The notes beneath the pieces were generated by a model. The model had not been told where the DNA came from. It searched no databases and worked only from the letters and a program-made list of their open reading frames with translations. Positions 1-8,363 of a DNA stretch of 64,000 bases are shown piece by piece. Origin of the DNA: QZLE01 sp033852075. Lineage in GTDB: Bacteria > Pseudomonadota > Gammaproteobacteria > QZLD01. Position numbers and translations under genes: made by a program. The stretch covers positions 1 through 64,000 of the forward strand of contig JAWSVC010000011.1 in NCBI GenBank assembly GCA_033852075.1, given 5' to 3'. The first letter of the stretch is position 1, and the number at the start of each line of letters is the position of its first letter.

Positions 1-520
1 AGGCATAACACAGGTTACGACATAGTCGCAGATTGCCCTGCACCGAGCGTATGATGAGCTCGACAGCCGCGCTGTCATAGGTATTAATACCAAGCCTGAC
101 AGCTTCGAGCTCCTTTTGGATATACTGCTGCATATCGTCATCGTTAAGCGGATAAAGGCTTTCTGAGTAGGTAATCCTGCTCTTGATATCGCGATTAACG
201 GTTATCGACAGATAGTGCAATAACTCCGGTTGCCCGAACAATACCAGATTGTGTTTTTTGGGGAAGCGATCAAACAGCAATCTTAGCTTTCTAAGTACCT
301 GCATATCCAGCAGGTGGGCTTCATCAATCAGTGTATAAAGCGTTTTGCGCTCTCTGACCTGCTCGAAGGCTGCCTGTATGATGGCATTCTCTAATTCCCG
401 AAGCTGCACCTCAATCTCAAACGCCTGTGCGATCTGTTTGAGAATGTTGATATAGGTATGCATAGTGCGCGAGAATGCGACCACGGTGATATCCGGTTCC
501 ATTAGACCAGAACATTTCAT
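1..520 (-). pseudogene. AAA ATPase of ExeA/TniB type, N-terminally truncated, C-terminus off window
   Basis: An uninterrupted minus-strand frame of 173 codons runs off the left edge, so the C-terminus is not seen. It contains a Walker B/DEAH motif (TLIDEAHLLDMQ) about 80 residues in, then a sensor-1-like segment (LVLFGQPELLH) and a leucine-rich helical part, the pattern of ExeA-like ATPases that accompany transposases. The Walker A loop, which should lie about 40-60 residues upstream of DEAH-type motifs in this family, is absent, and the frame meets a perfect palindrome (573-608) soon after its first ATG (520). I infer that the 5' part was lost by deletion or insertion, leaving a transposon remnant. 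It looks richer in G+C than its neighbours, which fits transfer. The family is fairly sure; its state as a pseudogene is inferred. Confidence 0.6.
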
Positions 521-572
521 GGCGGCATTGTAACGGTAGGCACGAATACCTTCAAAAATTTCGGTTTGCCAA

Positions 573-608
573 AATATCGTAATAACCAACCTCAGTTATT
601 ACGATATT
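573..608. repeat. Perfect 14-bp inverted repeat
   Basis: AATATCGTAATAAC (573-586) is followed by an 8-base spacer and its exact reverse complement (595-608). It lies just upstream of the truncated ATPase frame, about where the missing Walker A region should be. It may mark a transposon end or a deletion joint. It has no T tract on either side, so it is not a standard intrinsic terminator. The rest of 609-785 shows nothing I can name. Confidence 0.75.
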
Positions 609-785
609 AATTCGGTTGAAAAAGTCGCGATTGAACGGTTGGATTTTGGGAAGTTACAGCCCTGTACAATGTGGAAACTAGAATCAAACTACCAAATCTA
701 TTTCTGATATTCAGACTTTAATTCTGCCTTTCCATCGAATACATTATCGATTATACATGAAACTGTTTCATCAAAATCCAATTAA

Positions 786-810
786 AAATGGCGGGCAATG
801 CCCACCATTT
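786..810 (-). terminator. GGTGGGC-type hairpin after the esterase gene
   Basis: The arms AAATGGCGGGC (786-796) and GCCCACCATTT (800-810) pair with one mismatch around a 3-base loop. On the minus strand the second arm is followed by a short T run, and the hairpin lies 30 bases beyond the esterase stop codon, so it can end that transcript. The same hairpin core recurs at 38401 and 51929. Confidence 0.55.
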
Positions 811-839
811 AAAATACAGCCCCCCGTTGAATGAAGATC

Positions 840-1826
840 TTATTTATCTAAACCCCAGAACTTAGCTATGTGGTAAGGGAAGTAAAGATTAACATCCTTT
901 GCTAATTTCATCATTGGCATAAATGAAGATGGTACTGATCCTCCTTGAGCTTCGCCTTCACCTGGGTCAACCGGGATTGCATGACCAAGATTACGGATGG
1001 TGTAATGTTTAATTGCAGTTTTACCGTTCTTATTATATGAATTAACCTTGATATATGAGCCTAATCTTTCAGAAGAGTCTGCATTACCATCGATATCATG
1101 AATTGCCTTAAGTTGTGTCATAAGGTTTCTGGCATAGGATGGTGGTAACATCATATCCATTGATCCGGCACTATATATGAAAGTAGGATACTCACCTTTA
1201 TAGTCAGGGCAGCTTTCTTTGAACCTGGCTTTCCAGTCTTCAGCACTAGTTCTTGAAAAGAAACTTGGCTCTCCTTTATCCCCATAAAATGGGCCACCGG
1301 AAATTATTCCTACTGATGCAAAAACTTCTGGATAAGCGGCAGCCACAGCCAATGACATCATGCCGCCTGATGAGAAACCTGTTATATATACTTTGCGATC
1401 ATCAACAGAAAAGTTGTCCTTAACATAATCAACCATTTCTTTAATACTTTCAGCTTCCCCCATTCCTCTTTTGTAATGGTTTGGGTCTTCAGAATTAAAG
1501 CAAGTTGTAAGCATCGGGTTAGAGTAGTTACAGGCACCTTCAAGAGCCTCAACATGAACAACATAGAACTTCCATGCGTCGGCCAGTTTTGCCCAGTGAG
1601 TTATTTCAGCTTGTTCTGCTGCGGTCATATTTGAACCGTGTAAAGATAGGACTAGTGGGGCATTATCAGGCATGTTTTCAGGTGTATATAGATACATTCC
1701 TAAATAACCTGGGTTAAGTCCAAAATTTTCAATTTTGGCTCCAACGCTTTCGGGGGCGGCAGCTATAGCAACGCCAGCTTGTAGTAATATTCCAACAAAG
1801 AACCATTTTAATGATTTAAATTTCAT
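840..1826 (-). CDS. Secreted PHB-depolymerase/feruloyl-esterase family hydrolase
   Basis: The 328-residue protein has a signal peptide (about 1-23, ending AIAAA) and so should act in the periplasm or outside the cell. It matches the extracellular PHB depolymerase (LpqC-like) alpha/beta hydrolase family: an oxyanion LHG at 62-64, a Cys pair at 99 and 109 around the usual NC...CF segment, and a lipase box GFSSG at 150-154 whose Ser152 should be the nucleophile. An Asp near MDMMLPPSYA and a His in NLGHAIP complete the triad. The substrate may be short-chain polyhydroxyalkanoate or another ester; sequence alone does not decide. A LuxR-type regulator lies 213 bases upstream on the same strand and could control it. 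The start has a purine-rich stretch (GGAGGAG) just upstream. Confidence 0.8.
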   Translation of the reverse strand: MKFKSLKWFFVGILLQAGVAIAAAPESVGAKIENFGLNPGYLGMYLYTPENMPDNAPLVLSLHGSNMTAAEQAEITHWAKLADAWKFYVVHVEALEGACNYSNPMLTTCFNSEDPNHYKRGMGEAESIKEMVDYVKDNFSVDDRKVYITGFSSGGMMSLAVAAAYPEVFASVGIISGGPFYGDKGEPSFFSRTSAEDWKARFKESCPDYKGEYPTFIYSAGSMDMMLPPSYARNLMTQLKAIHDIDGNADSSERLGSYIKVNSYNKNGKTAIKHYTIRNLGHAIPVDPGEGEAQGGSVPSSFMPMMKLAKDVNLYFPYHIAKFWGLDK

Positions 1827-2039
1827 AGTATTTACTCCTCCAATTGAGTCGGCTGATGGTCTTACCAGATCGAGCCGTGAATTATTATTTTTTTAACCGT
1901 ATATCCGTTGATCTTTGAATGGGGTATTAAAAGATCAACTGTCAATTGGAGTATAAAAACTGTAGTTGATGTAAACAACTCCCTGAACGGGTAGTTTCTT
2001 TTGAATTGGTAGTAAATTCAATTTGTTATGATGGTGGGG

Positions 2040-2798
2040 CTATTGATTGGTTATCAAGCCTAGATATTGAGCCTTAATTATGGCGTTTATTCTATTACTA
2101 GCCCCTAGTTTTTCTAAAATCTGGTCAATATGATATTTTACGTTTGATTCAGTTAATCCAAGAATATTTGCGATTTCCCAATTTGACTTACCTTCTTTCA
2201 TCCACTGCAGGATTTCGGCCTGTCTGTCGGAAACCATTTTTTTATCTTTAACCACTTTAGGCCAAGCTTCAATACCAGTCAGAGCTCTTAGTAAGGCAAT
2301 ATGCATCATGGGGATGATTAGTTTTATCAAGTCTGCCTGGTTATGGTCAACCTCTTCTGAGAATCTTGAAAAAACAAAAAAACTGGATGAAATGCCGGAT
2401 ACGTCTAGTATTCCGTGTGCAATCTTGTTGCGTAAGTTGTGTTTGTTAAAAATTTTTACCCAGTCTGCAGGGTATTTATCATCATCTCGACCGCTTTGAA
2501 ATACAACTGGTTCTTGAGTTTCTCGCCACTCTTTCATTAAAGGACTATCAACGTAACCACTAATTGGATCTTGTATTGCCTGGAAGTATTCATAGGGGTA
2601 ATCAAAATTTATTAGTTTGTGAATGCAGTTGCCTCTAGAGCTAATACCACCTACTCCAGCAACCATGATTTCAAATCCTAATATTTTTCGAAGAGAGCCT
2701 TCTACAAGCTCCGAAAATTGATTTTTTTCTTCAACTGCAGCGAATTTATGGATTATATCCATAACAAGGTCATTTTTAGAAATAGTGTCCGTATTCAT
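2040..2798 (-). CDS. LuxR-family transcriptional regulator, EpsA-like
   Basis: The protein has 252 residues. The C-terminal 60 residues form a LuxR/NarL helix-turn-helix (SDRQAEILQWMKEGKSNWEI, then a KYHIDQILEKLGASNR recognition part). The GKSNWEIANILG pattern is what I remember from EpsA, the regulator associated with PEP-CTERM/exopolysaccharide loci. The N-terminal 180 residues look like the EpsA/autoinducer-fold sensor domain, but no ligand residues can be assigned. A PEP-CTERM protein lies at 32153 in the same window, so the organism has that sorting system, although the two genes are 30 kb apart. The downstream esterase on the same strand is a possible target. LuxR family membership is near certain; the EpsA assignment is moderate. 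Confidence 0.8.
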   Translation of the reverse strand: MNTDTISKNDLVMDIIHKFAAVEEKNQFSELVEGSLRKILGFEIMVAGVGGISSRGNCIHKLINFDYPYEYFQAIQDPISGYVDSPLMKEWRETQEPVVFQSGRDDDKYPADWVKIFNKHNLRNKIAHGILDVSGISSSFFVFSRFSEEVDHNQADLIKLIIPMMHIALLRALTGIEAWPKVVKDKKMVSDRQAEILQWMKEGKSNWEIANILGLTESNVKYHIDQILEKLGASNRINAIIKAQYLGLITNQ

Positions 2799-3104
2799 TT
2801 TATATCTTGTAATAATAATTGCCTGAAATTATATCATGTTTTGCTAATATATCAATTTATCCATTAACTCAATAAGATAATGGCATTTCTAAAATTAGAA
2901 AAGAAAATTAATTTTTGAATAACAAATAAAGGTTGGTTCTTGGATTTAACAACTAAGTGCAATAGCTGAATTTAACTATAATTGTAGTGCTTTATTGTAA
3001 AGCATATGATATTCATATTTTTTATATTTGATATAAATCAGCAGTAGTTGTCGTTCTAATTAATTATGTTAAGTTAAATGAATTATATTGTTATGGGTGG
3101 AATT
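2799..3104. other. Intergenic region, nothing recognised
   Basis: This very AT-rich stretch lies between the diverging LuxR gene and the acetyltransferase, and must hold both promoters. I see no repeat, hairpin or conserved element in it. Confidence 0.4.
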
Positions 3105-3779
3105 ATGAATACAGATATCAAAATTAGAAAAGCTAACGAGTCAGATACGGATTTTATCTATTGGATAATACAAACTGCTGCTCGTTCCGGGCAACAGCAT
3201 GGTTTTATTGATCTTATGTTTCCGGGAGAAGATGATAAAAACTACGCATTCACAAAAGAGATGATGCATTCAGATATTAGATCTTTGTTTCATTATTCGA
3301 ACTTTATTATTGCCGAGGATAATGGTGTGCCTGTTGCAGGTATGAGCGGTTACTATACGCCAGAGATACATAGTGATCATTTTCGTGAATGCTTTACTCA
3401 AACGCAGGATAAATTCGGGCTGTCTGAAGAAGAGCGAGCAGTAATGTTATCCAATTTAAGCGTATTTGTCGGTTGTTTTCCTGGTCTTCTTGAAAATGCA
3501 TGGGTGGTAGAGTGGGTAGCTACTAAACCTGAATATAGAGGGAAAGGTATAGCAAATAAGCTATTAAAAACCATTGTTTCTTATGGTATTGAAAATACTA
3601 ATTGCGATGTAGTACAGATAGCTGTTGCTAAGGGTAATACTCCTGCTGTTAATGCATATAAAGATGTTGGTTTTGAATATTATGATGAAAAAGTAAGCGA
3701 TGAATTTAAAGAGATATTTTGTTATCCAGGTGTGCAGCGATTGGTAATAAATAAAGATAAATTTCCTAAATTTAATTAG
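3105..3779 (+). CDS. GNAT-family N-acetyltransferase
   Basis: The protein has 224 residues from the ATG at 3105. This start is preferred over the ATG at 3078 because GGTGG lies a few bases before it and the fold begins with TDIKIRKANESD, as GNAT proteins usually do. The acetyl-CoA-binding motif A is clear: VVEWVATKPEYRGKGIANKL, with the R-G-x-G/A pattern, followed by the motif B region (NTPAVNAYKDVGFEYYDEK). The acceptor substrate cannot be read from sequence. The gene starts a plus-strand run with the NTF2-like gene 19 bases downstream. Confidence 0.85.
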   Translation: MNTDIKIRKANESDTDFIYWIIQTAARSGQQHGFIDLMFPGEDDKNYAFTKEMMHSDIRSLFHYSNFIIAEDNGVPVAGMSGYYTPEIHSDHFRECFTQTQDKFGLSEEERAVMLSNLSVFVGCFPGLLENAWVVEWVATKPEYRGKGIANKLLKTIVSYGIENTNCDVVQIAVAKGNTPAVNAYKDVGFEYYDEKVSDEFKEIFCYPGVQRLVINKDKFPKFN

Positions 3780-3798
3780 AACAAAATATGGTATAGCT

Positions 3799-4167
3799 AT
3801 GAGTGATTTTGAAGAACAGAACATAAAAAAGGCGATAATGAATTATTACCATGAAGGTCATGTAAAATCGGAACCGAAATTATATGAGCAGATATTGCAT
3901 GATCTTTGGAAAATGTTTGTGTACGTCGATGGTGAATTAAAAATTGTTGATAAAAAAGAGTATATGTCCTGGTATGATCCTAAGAAAAATGATGATTCAC
4001 TAAAATGGAATACTAATTTTTTATATGTGGATATAACCAATAATATTGCTCAGGCAAAAATAAAATTAGAGAATCAAAAAATACTTTATATTGATTATTT
4101 TAATTTGGTCAAAACATATGGTAAATGGTGGATTGTTAATAAGTTATCCGATTATTCTTTAAAATAA
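3799..4167 (+). CDS. NTF2-like protein, putative lumazine-binding type
   Basis: This 122-residue protein has no signal peptide. The pattern (an N-terminal helix with NYYHEGHVKSEPK, a central strand region with FLYVDITNNIAQAKIKLEN, and a closing DYFNLVKTYGKWWIVNKL) is that of the small NTF2-like family annotated as putative lumazine-binding (PF12893). Proteins of this fold are ligand-binding or scaffold domains, often without known activity. It directly follows the acetyltransferase and may be co-transcribed. The function is unknown. Confidence 0.65.
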   Translation: MSDFEEQNIKKAIMNYYHEGHVKSEPKLYEQILHDLWKMFVYVDGELKIVDKKEYMSWYDPKKNDDSLKWNTNFLYVDITNNIAQAKIKLENQKILYIDYFNLVKTYGKWWIVNKLSDYSLK

Positions 4168-4248
4168 AGTCATCCTAAGGCATAGGAATGAAAGCTAATA
4201 ATATTTTGTTGTATAATATTATGAATAGGATAGATAATTCGGTCTGTA

Positions 4249-4977
4249 ATGAAACTGCTAATATTTGTAATTATGATAGTAACCTCTAGCTTTGCTTATG
4301 CAGAGAGGATTATTGTTGCAACTGATATTTGGGTTGGTTATACCAATAGAGATGGCTCTGGTTATTATTTAGATTTGATAAATGAAATCTTTAAGTGGCC
4401 TAAATATGAAGTTGAGGTTGATTTTGTTCCTTTTAAGCGTTCAACGGTCATGATTCAAAAAGGACATGCTGATATCATGCTTGGTGCGTATATTGATGAT
4501 ATTCCACCTTTGTTGCTTACGGATTATCCTGTAGAAACAGATAGTATTGATGCAGTAATTTCAAAGGATTTGGCGAAAAAATGGATTGGTATAGCTTCAT
4601 TAAAAAATAAAAATATTATTGCAAAGCTTGGTTATTCATTTGATTCATTATTTAAAATTCCGGTTAAATATACTGAATATCCAGATTTACTTCCAATGTT
4701 AAATATGCTTAAGAATGGAAAGGTTGATGCGGTTTTGGATTATGAGTTGGATATCAAAATGAACTGGGATAAGGCTTTGCTTGGTGATAATTTCACAATT
4801 AAAAAATCAGTCGTTGTAAGTAATGCATACTTTGGGTTTTCTGAGAACAAACCTCATCTTAAAAAGATTTTTCAAGAGCAGTTTAAGTTATTATATAAAT
4901 CAGGAAGAATTGCTGAGCTTATGAAGAAGAATATTGGGAATACAAAAAAAATTCCAATTATAGGATATGAGGAATAA
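4249..4977 (+). CDS. Periplasmic amino-acid-type solute-binding protein (SBP_bac_3)
   Basis: The 242-residue protein has a cleavable signal peptide (MKLLIFVIMIVTSSFAYA). The mature part is the family-3 binding protein fold: ATDIWVGYTNRDGSGYYLDL at the start of lobe 1, a VDFVPFKRSTVMIQKGHADI stretch typical of the ligand cleft, and a lobe 2 with KNKNIIAKLGYS. The classic ligand Arg is not obvious (PVETDSIDAVISKD takes its place), so the ligand may not be an amino acid. No permease or ATPase gene is adjacent, so it is either an orphan binding protein or a sensor accessory. Confidence 0.75.
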   Translation: MKLLIFVIMIVTSSFAYAERIIVATDIWVGYTNRDGSGYYLDLINEIFKWPKYEVEVDFVPFKRSTVMIQKGHADIMLGAYIDDIPPLLLTDYPVETDSIDAVISKDLAKKWIGIASLKNKNIIAKLGYSFDSLFKIPVKYTEYPDLLPMLNMLKNGKVDAVLDYELDIKMNWDKALLGDNFTIKKSVVVSNAYFGFSENKPHLKKIFQEQFKLLYKSGRIAELMKKNIGNTKKIPIIGYEE

Positions 4978-5056
4978 CCATTTTTGTAATATTTAGCACG
5001 ACAAAGTAAGCACAGCCCAAATATTATTTAGACCATACTTATGAACTACTGTTTTG

Positions 5057-5572
5057 CTAGTTAATATAAGACCAAAGATATCTATCACATGATTTAAATT
5101 CAGAATTTTTTAATTTATATGATATTTTGCCCAAGGTTATATTAACAGGATTATCTCTTTTTAAGAATGAGATAACTGGAGGGCGTCTTGTATCGAGCAT
5201 TTCATACAAAAGCTCCAAGCCATTGTGATCTGCCCCTATCTTTTGTCCTTTTGCAATTGCATCAAAGGCTCTTCGTCTATGCTTTGAGATAAATTCTGCA
5301 ATAGCTAGATTGCAATAGATATCTCCATCACAGCAGTCATTGGTTGCAAGCTCTCGAAGAATATTCAAGCTGGATTTATCTCCATTCAATACCTGGCAGA
5401 GGCTAATAAATGAAAGATATTTATTATAAAAACCAGATTTTTTACCATCTGTTTTCATTGCGTTAGTAAAAAATTCAATTGCTGCATAGAACTTCTTATT
5501 ATTGAAGCAATCAAAGCCATCTAAAAAATCCTGATTGAACTCAGGCAAATCGCTATAAAATTGACTAAACAT
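5057..5572 (-). CDS. TPR-containing hypothetical protein
   Basis: The protein has 171 residues and no signal peptide. The N-terminal half (DFLDGFDCFNNKKFYAAIEF, then FYNKYLSFISLCQVL and ILRELATNDCCDGDIYCNLA) is helical with TPR-like spacing of small and aromatic residues, pointing to a protein-interaction role. The C-terminal 40 residues (RRPPVISFLKRDNPVNITLG) resemble the short linker found in stand-alone TPR proteins that keep company with FlhB-like segments, but I cannot name a partner. It is isolated between the solute-binding protein and a candidate small RNA. Confidence 0.6.
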   Translation of the reverse strand: MFSQFYSDLPEFNQDFLDGFDCFNNKKFYAAIEFFTNAMKTDGKKSGFYNKYLSFISLCQVLNGDKSSLNILRELATNDCCDGDIYCNLAIAEFISKHRRRAFDAIAKGQKIGADHNGLELLYEMLDTRRPPVISFLKRDNPVNITLGKISYKLKNSEFKSCDRYLWSYIN

Positions 5573-5686
5573 AATACGCCCTAAAAAATGTTGTTCTATA
5601 AAAATAAGAAATAACTAATATATGAGTTTATTATGAATTGGAAGGCATTGTTATGAAGCACGTCACAGAGTATTAATTGAATAGCA

Positions 5687-5842
5687 TAAAAAAACGCCAC
5701 AGTTGGACAGTCTGTGGCGTTATTCCGTTCGTTTTTTAGAGAGACAAAACGGAAAGTCTAATTTTAGGTTTATAAGCAGCAGTACCCCATATATGCTGCT
5801 TAAAACCTTATGACTCATATGCTCTAGTTTTACCCCATAAAC
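5687..5842 (-). ncRNA. Candidate small RNA with intrinsic terminator
   Basis: This 600-base gene-free interval holds a structured minus-strand unit. In order on that strand there is a possible promoter (5849-5877), a leader with two copies of TATGGGGTA/TATATGGGGTA-like segments, a 14-bp bulged hairpin (5767-5806, arms GGTTTATAAGCAGCA and TGCTGCTTAAAACC, GGGG in its loop), a short stem (CCGTT...AACGG, about 5724-5752), and a strong terminator (5688-5721). No open frame with a ribosome-binding site fits. The repeated exposed GGGG loops suggest a regulator-binding or antisense RNA, but I recognise no named family. Confidence 0.4.
5688..5721 (-). terminator. Strong Rho-independent terminator
   Basis: AACGCCACAG (5693-5702) and CTGTGGCGTT (5712-5721) form a perfect 10-bp stem around a 9-base loop. 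On the minus strand the stem is followed by seven T. It lies 450 bases past the ZIP transporter stop, so it more likely ends a separate short transcript. Confidence 0.8.
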
Positions 5843-5848
5843 CCCGTA

Positions 5849-5877
5849 TATTTATCAACTAGCGCTGAATCAATGAA
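5849..5877 (-). promoter_or_regulatory. Possible sigma-70 promoter of the small RNA
   Basis: On the minus strand TTCATT (5877-5872) and TAAATA (5854-5849) are separated by 17 bases, placing a start near 5842. Both hexamers deviate from consensus. From 5878 to 6178 the sequence is AT-rich with no gene and no other element I can support. Confidence 0.3.
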
Positions 5878-6178
5878 AAGTATTATGCGTCATTTTATTG
5901 TAGAAATATATGGCAGAAACGACTATATTTTGCTTAAAAAATCGCATTAAGTGTGGCGCTGCGCGCAACATGTGAAAAATGAGTTATCTATTGGAAAAAT
6001 AAGTGAATTTTATTTACTTATTGTTGTTTTTTTAGTGAATTTTTTTTACTAAAAGTGCTTGTTTTTAAGAACAAGTAAATATTTGATGAAAAGCGAAGTC
6101 TAAAAAAGATTCAATATGAAGATGTGATTAAATATATTGAAGAAGTATTTGTTGGGGATAGAATTATTAATTATAAAT

Positions 6179-6994
6179 CTACCCAAGAGCTACATCTAGA
6201 ATCATCATGACCGAGAACCCTGTCATTGTAGTCATCGTGACCATATCTATATTCTCATATTTCCTTTGCGATTCAGGGATTAGTTCTTCTACAACCACAA
6301 AGATCATTGCTCCGGCAGCAAAACATAGGGCATAAGGAAGCACGGGTTGTAAATATATTACAAATAATGCACCAGCTACACCAGCGATTGGTTCTACTAT
6401 CCCAGATGCTTGACCTAGGAGGAAACACTTTATTCTACTTATACCTTCTCTTCGAAGAGGCATTGATACAGCAGCTCCTTCAGGGAAGTTTTGGATGCCA
6501 ATGCCGATTGCAAGTGCTATCGCGGCACCGATGGTAGCTGATGGTAGCCCAGCAGCAACAGCACCAAATGCAACGCCAACAGCAAGTCCCTCTGGTAAAT
6601 TGTGTAAGGTAATAGCAAGAACGAGTAATGTGCTTCTATGCCAGGATGTTTTAATACCTTCACTTTTATTTATATCAAGGCCTGGATGAAGGTGAGGTAG
6701 AACTTTATCAATTAACCGCATAAATATCCCGCCGCTCATAAAGCCAATAACAGCTGTAAGCCAAGGGGTGTGCCCTAGATTTTCTGCCATTTCAAGACCG
6801 GGAGCGAGCAGTGACCAAAAACTAGCGGCAATCATAACTCCAGCGGCAAAGCCAAGTGTGCAGTCGAGTAGTTTTTGATTAATTGTTTTACTAAATAGAA
6901 CTAATGATGCTCCAGCTGCGGTCATAGCCCATGTAAATATTGTGGCTATGAACGCTTGGGTAACGGGATCGAATTTTTGAAAATATTCAATCAT
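6179..6994 (-). CDS. ZIP-family divalent metal transporter
   Basis: This 271-residue inner-membrane protein has about eight hydrophobic segments. The two metal-site helices are intact: HNLPEGLAVGVAFG (helix 4, His-x-x-Pro-Glu-Gly) and IQNFPEGAAVSMPLRREG (helix 5). The loop between helices 3 and 4 holds a short His motif (LPHLHPG). It should import Zn2+ or Fe2+ into the cytoplasm. Its start overlaps the ferritin-like gene stop by 4 bases (ATGA), so the two are translationally coupled; this points to iron as a likely substrate, as an inference from context. Confidence 0.85.
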   Translation of the reverse strand: MIEYFQKFDPVTQAFIATIFTWAMTAAGASLVLFSKTINQKLLDCTLGFAAGVMIAASFWSLLAPGLEMAENLGHTPWLTAVIGFMSGGIFMRLIDKVLPHLHPGLDINKSEGIKTSWHRSTLLVLAITLHNLPEGLAVGVAFGAVAAGLPSATIGAAIALAIGIGIQNFPEGAAVSMPLRREGISRIKCFLLGQASGIVEPIAGVAGALFVIYLQPVLPYALCFAAGAMIFVVVEELIPESQRKYENIDMVTMTTMTGFSVMMILDVALG

Positions 6995-7497
6995 TGTCTG
7001 TACATTGAGATAAGACCTTCAATGTCTTCATAAAGGGCTTGAAGATCTTCCTCGTGTTCAACTTCATCGGCAAGAATTCCAGAAACCATATCATAGGTGA
7101 CAATGTCTTTATCTCTGGTGATATCAGCAATGCTTGAGTAGGTTTCAATTGCACAGCGCTCACCGTTAATTGCTTGTTGAAGAAGTGGTAAAACATCAGG
7201 TTCTGTAGGAGCCTCATAGCCACAATTGGTTTGAGCCATCCATTCATCTGGATGTAGTAATGGGGTTCCTCCTAGTTGAAGGATTCTGTCGGCAACCATT
7301 CCTGCGTGGCGTAGTTCATCAGCGGCATGTTGATTAAGTTCAGCTATTGCGGCATCCTTCATAGCACCCTTAACAACCTTGGCTTCAATATAGTACTGAT
7401 AATATGCTAACCATTCGTCCGCATATGCCTTATTTAATAGGCGAATTACTTCGTTTACCTCAATTCCCTTAATAATAGAAATTCCGCGTTTACCCAT
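6991..7497 (-). CDS. Ferritin-like di-iron protein, DPSL/thioferritin type
   Basis: The 168-residue four-helix protein keeps both bacterioferritin-type half sites: Glu28, Glu61-x-x-His64, Glu113 and Glu145-x-x-His148. It also has Cys92 (TNCGY) and Cys115 (GERCAIETY). A Cys pair close to the di-iron site is the hallmark of the Dps-like (DPSL, thioferritin) group first described in archaea and anaerobes, which uses peroxide to oxidise iron and protects against oxidative stress. No haem Met is obvious. The gene leads an operon with the ZIP transporter, linking metal import and storage or detoxification. An ordinary bacterioferritin is the alternative. Confidence 0.75.
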   Translation of the reverse strand: MGKRGISIIKGIEVNEVIRLLNKAYADEWLAYYQYYIEAKVVKGAMKDAAIAELNQHAADELRHAGMVADRILQLGGTPLLHPDEWMAQTNCGYEAPTEPDVLPLLQQAINGERCAIETYSSIADITRDKDIVTYDMVSGILADEVEHEEDLQALYEDIEGLISMYRQ

Positions 7498-7595
7498 AAT
7501 ATCTCTCCATATATAAAGTTGTACCTTTTAAATATAGATGTTATGAATTTTCTATCAAGTTTATTAGATTGGATAATCAATAATTTATAGGTTGT

Positions 7596-8363
7596 TTATA
7601 TTTGCGGATCAATATTTCTATTGATTGAATTGGATTGGTTATTTGGTATTTTAATTCCGGAAAGTTTGGTGATTTCCATCTCAAATTTGGTTGAACCATC
7701 TTTGGTTTGTTTTATTTTAATTGGAATATAGAAAAGTTCATGTGCTAGCCAAAGCGTTGTTTCTCTGCTGCTGTCTTTCCGTTTTCTAACAACAGGAGTT
7801 GTTTTAAATGTTCCAAGTGCAGACTCTATAACCTCTTCGTTTAATATCTCAAAACTATATGGTTTTATCTCTTGCTTGTTTATTACTGAATAATTTAGGT
7901 TGTCTTTTTTTAAGAGCATGTCATGCATTAATAGCACCTGTACAATTTGGCGATCAGTAATAGAAGAATCTATTTGTATATTAATGGTTTTATTATCAGT
8001 TGTATTTTTGGCGATTTTATTATCGTAATCAAAGGTGATGGCCGTTGTTTCATCTTTTTTGCCGCCACTACGCTTATATGTATAGGAGGAGGGGATGTAG
8101 TTATTATCCGTTAGTGTACCATTACTCGTCTCAATAATGGTTTCACTACTGAACCAGCTGGCGATTCCTGTCGGTTCTGTTGTAGAGCTATAACTGTAGT
8201 TGTCGTTTTCAACTTTGTATTCAGATTTCATTTCGCCAAGAGCAATGCCTGCTTTGGTAACATCGTAGGTTGCTGTAAAGTTGGGGATGGCTTGTTCTGC
8301 AGATGAAATTGAAAGGTTTAGCAATAATCCAAGAGCGAATAGTGTTTTTGTTAGTTTTAACAT
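7596..8363 (-). CDS. DUF3108 periplasmic protein
   Basis: The protein has 255 residues from the ATG at 8363; a TTG nine bases earlier is possible but less likely. A signal peptide (MLKLTKTLFALGLLLNLSIS, then SAEQ) sends it to the periplasm. The body is the beta-rich DUF3108 fold: TATYDVTKAGIALGEMKSEY at the start, a GIASWFSSE stretch, and the closing ETTLWLAHELFYIPIKIKQ. The family commonly follows purN in gammaproteobacteria, as here, where its start overlaps the purN stop by 7 bases. The function is unknown. Confidence 0.8.
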   Translation of the reverse strand: MLKLTKTLFALGLLLNLSISSAEQAIPNFTATYDVTKAGIALGEMKSEYKVENDNYSYSSTTEPTGIASWFSSETIIETSNGTLTDNNYIPSSYTYKRSGGKKDETTAITFDYDNKIAKNTTDNKTINIQIDSSITDRQIVQVLLMHDMLLKKDNLNYSVINKQEIKPYSFEILNEEVIESALGTFKTTPVVRKRKDSSRETTLWLAHELFYIPIKIKQTKDGSTKFEMEITKLSGIKIPNNQSNSINRNIDPQI

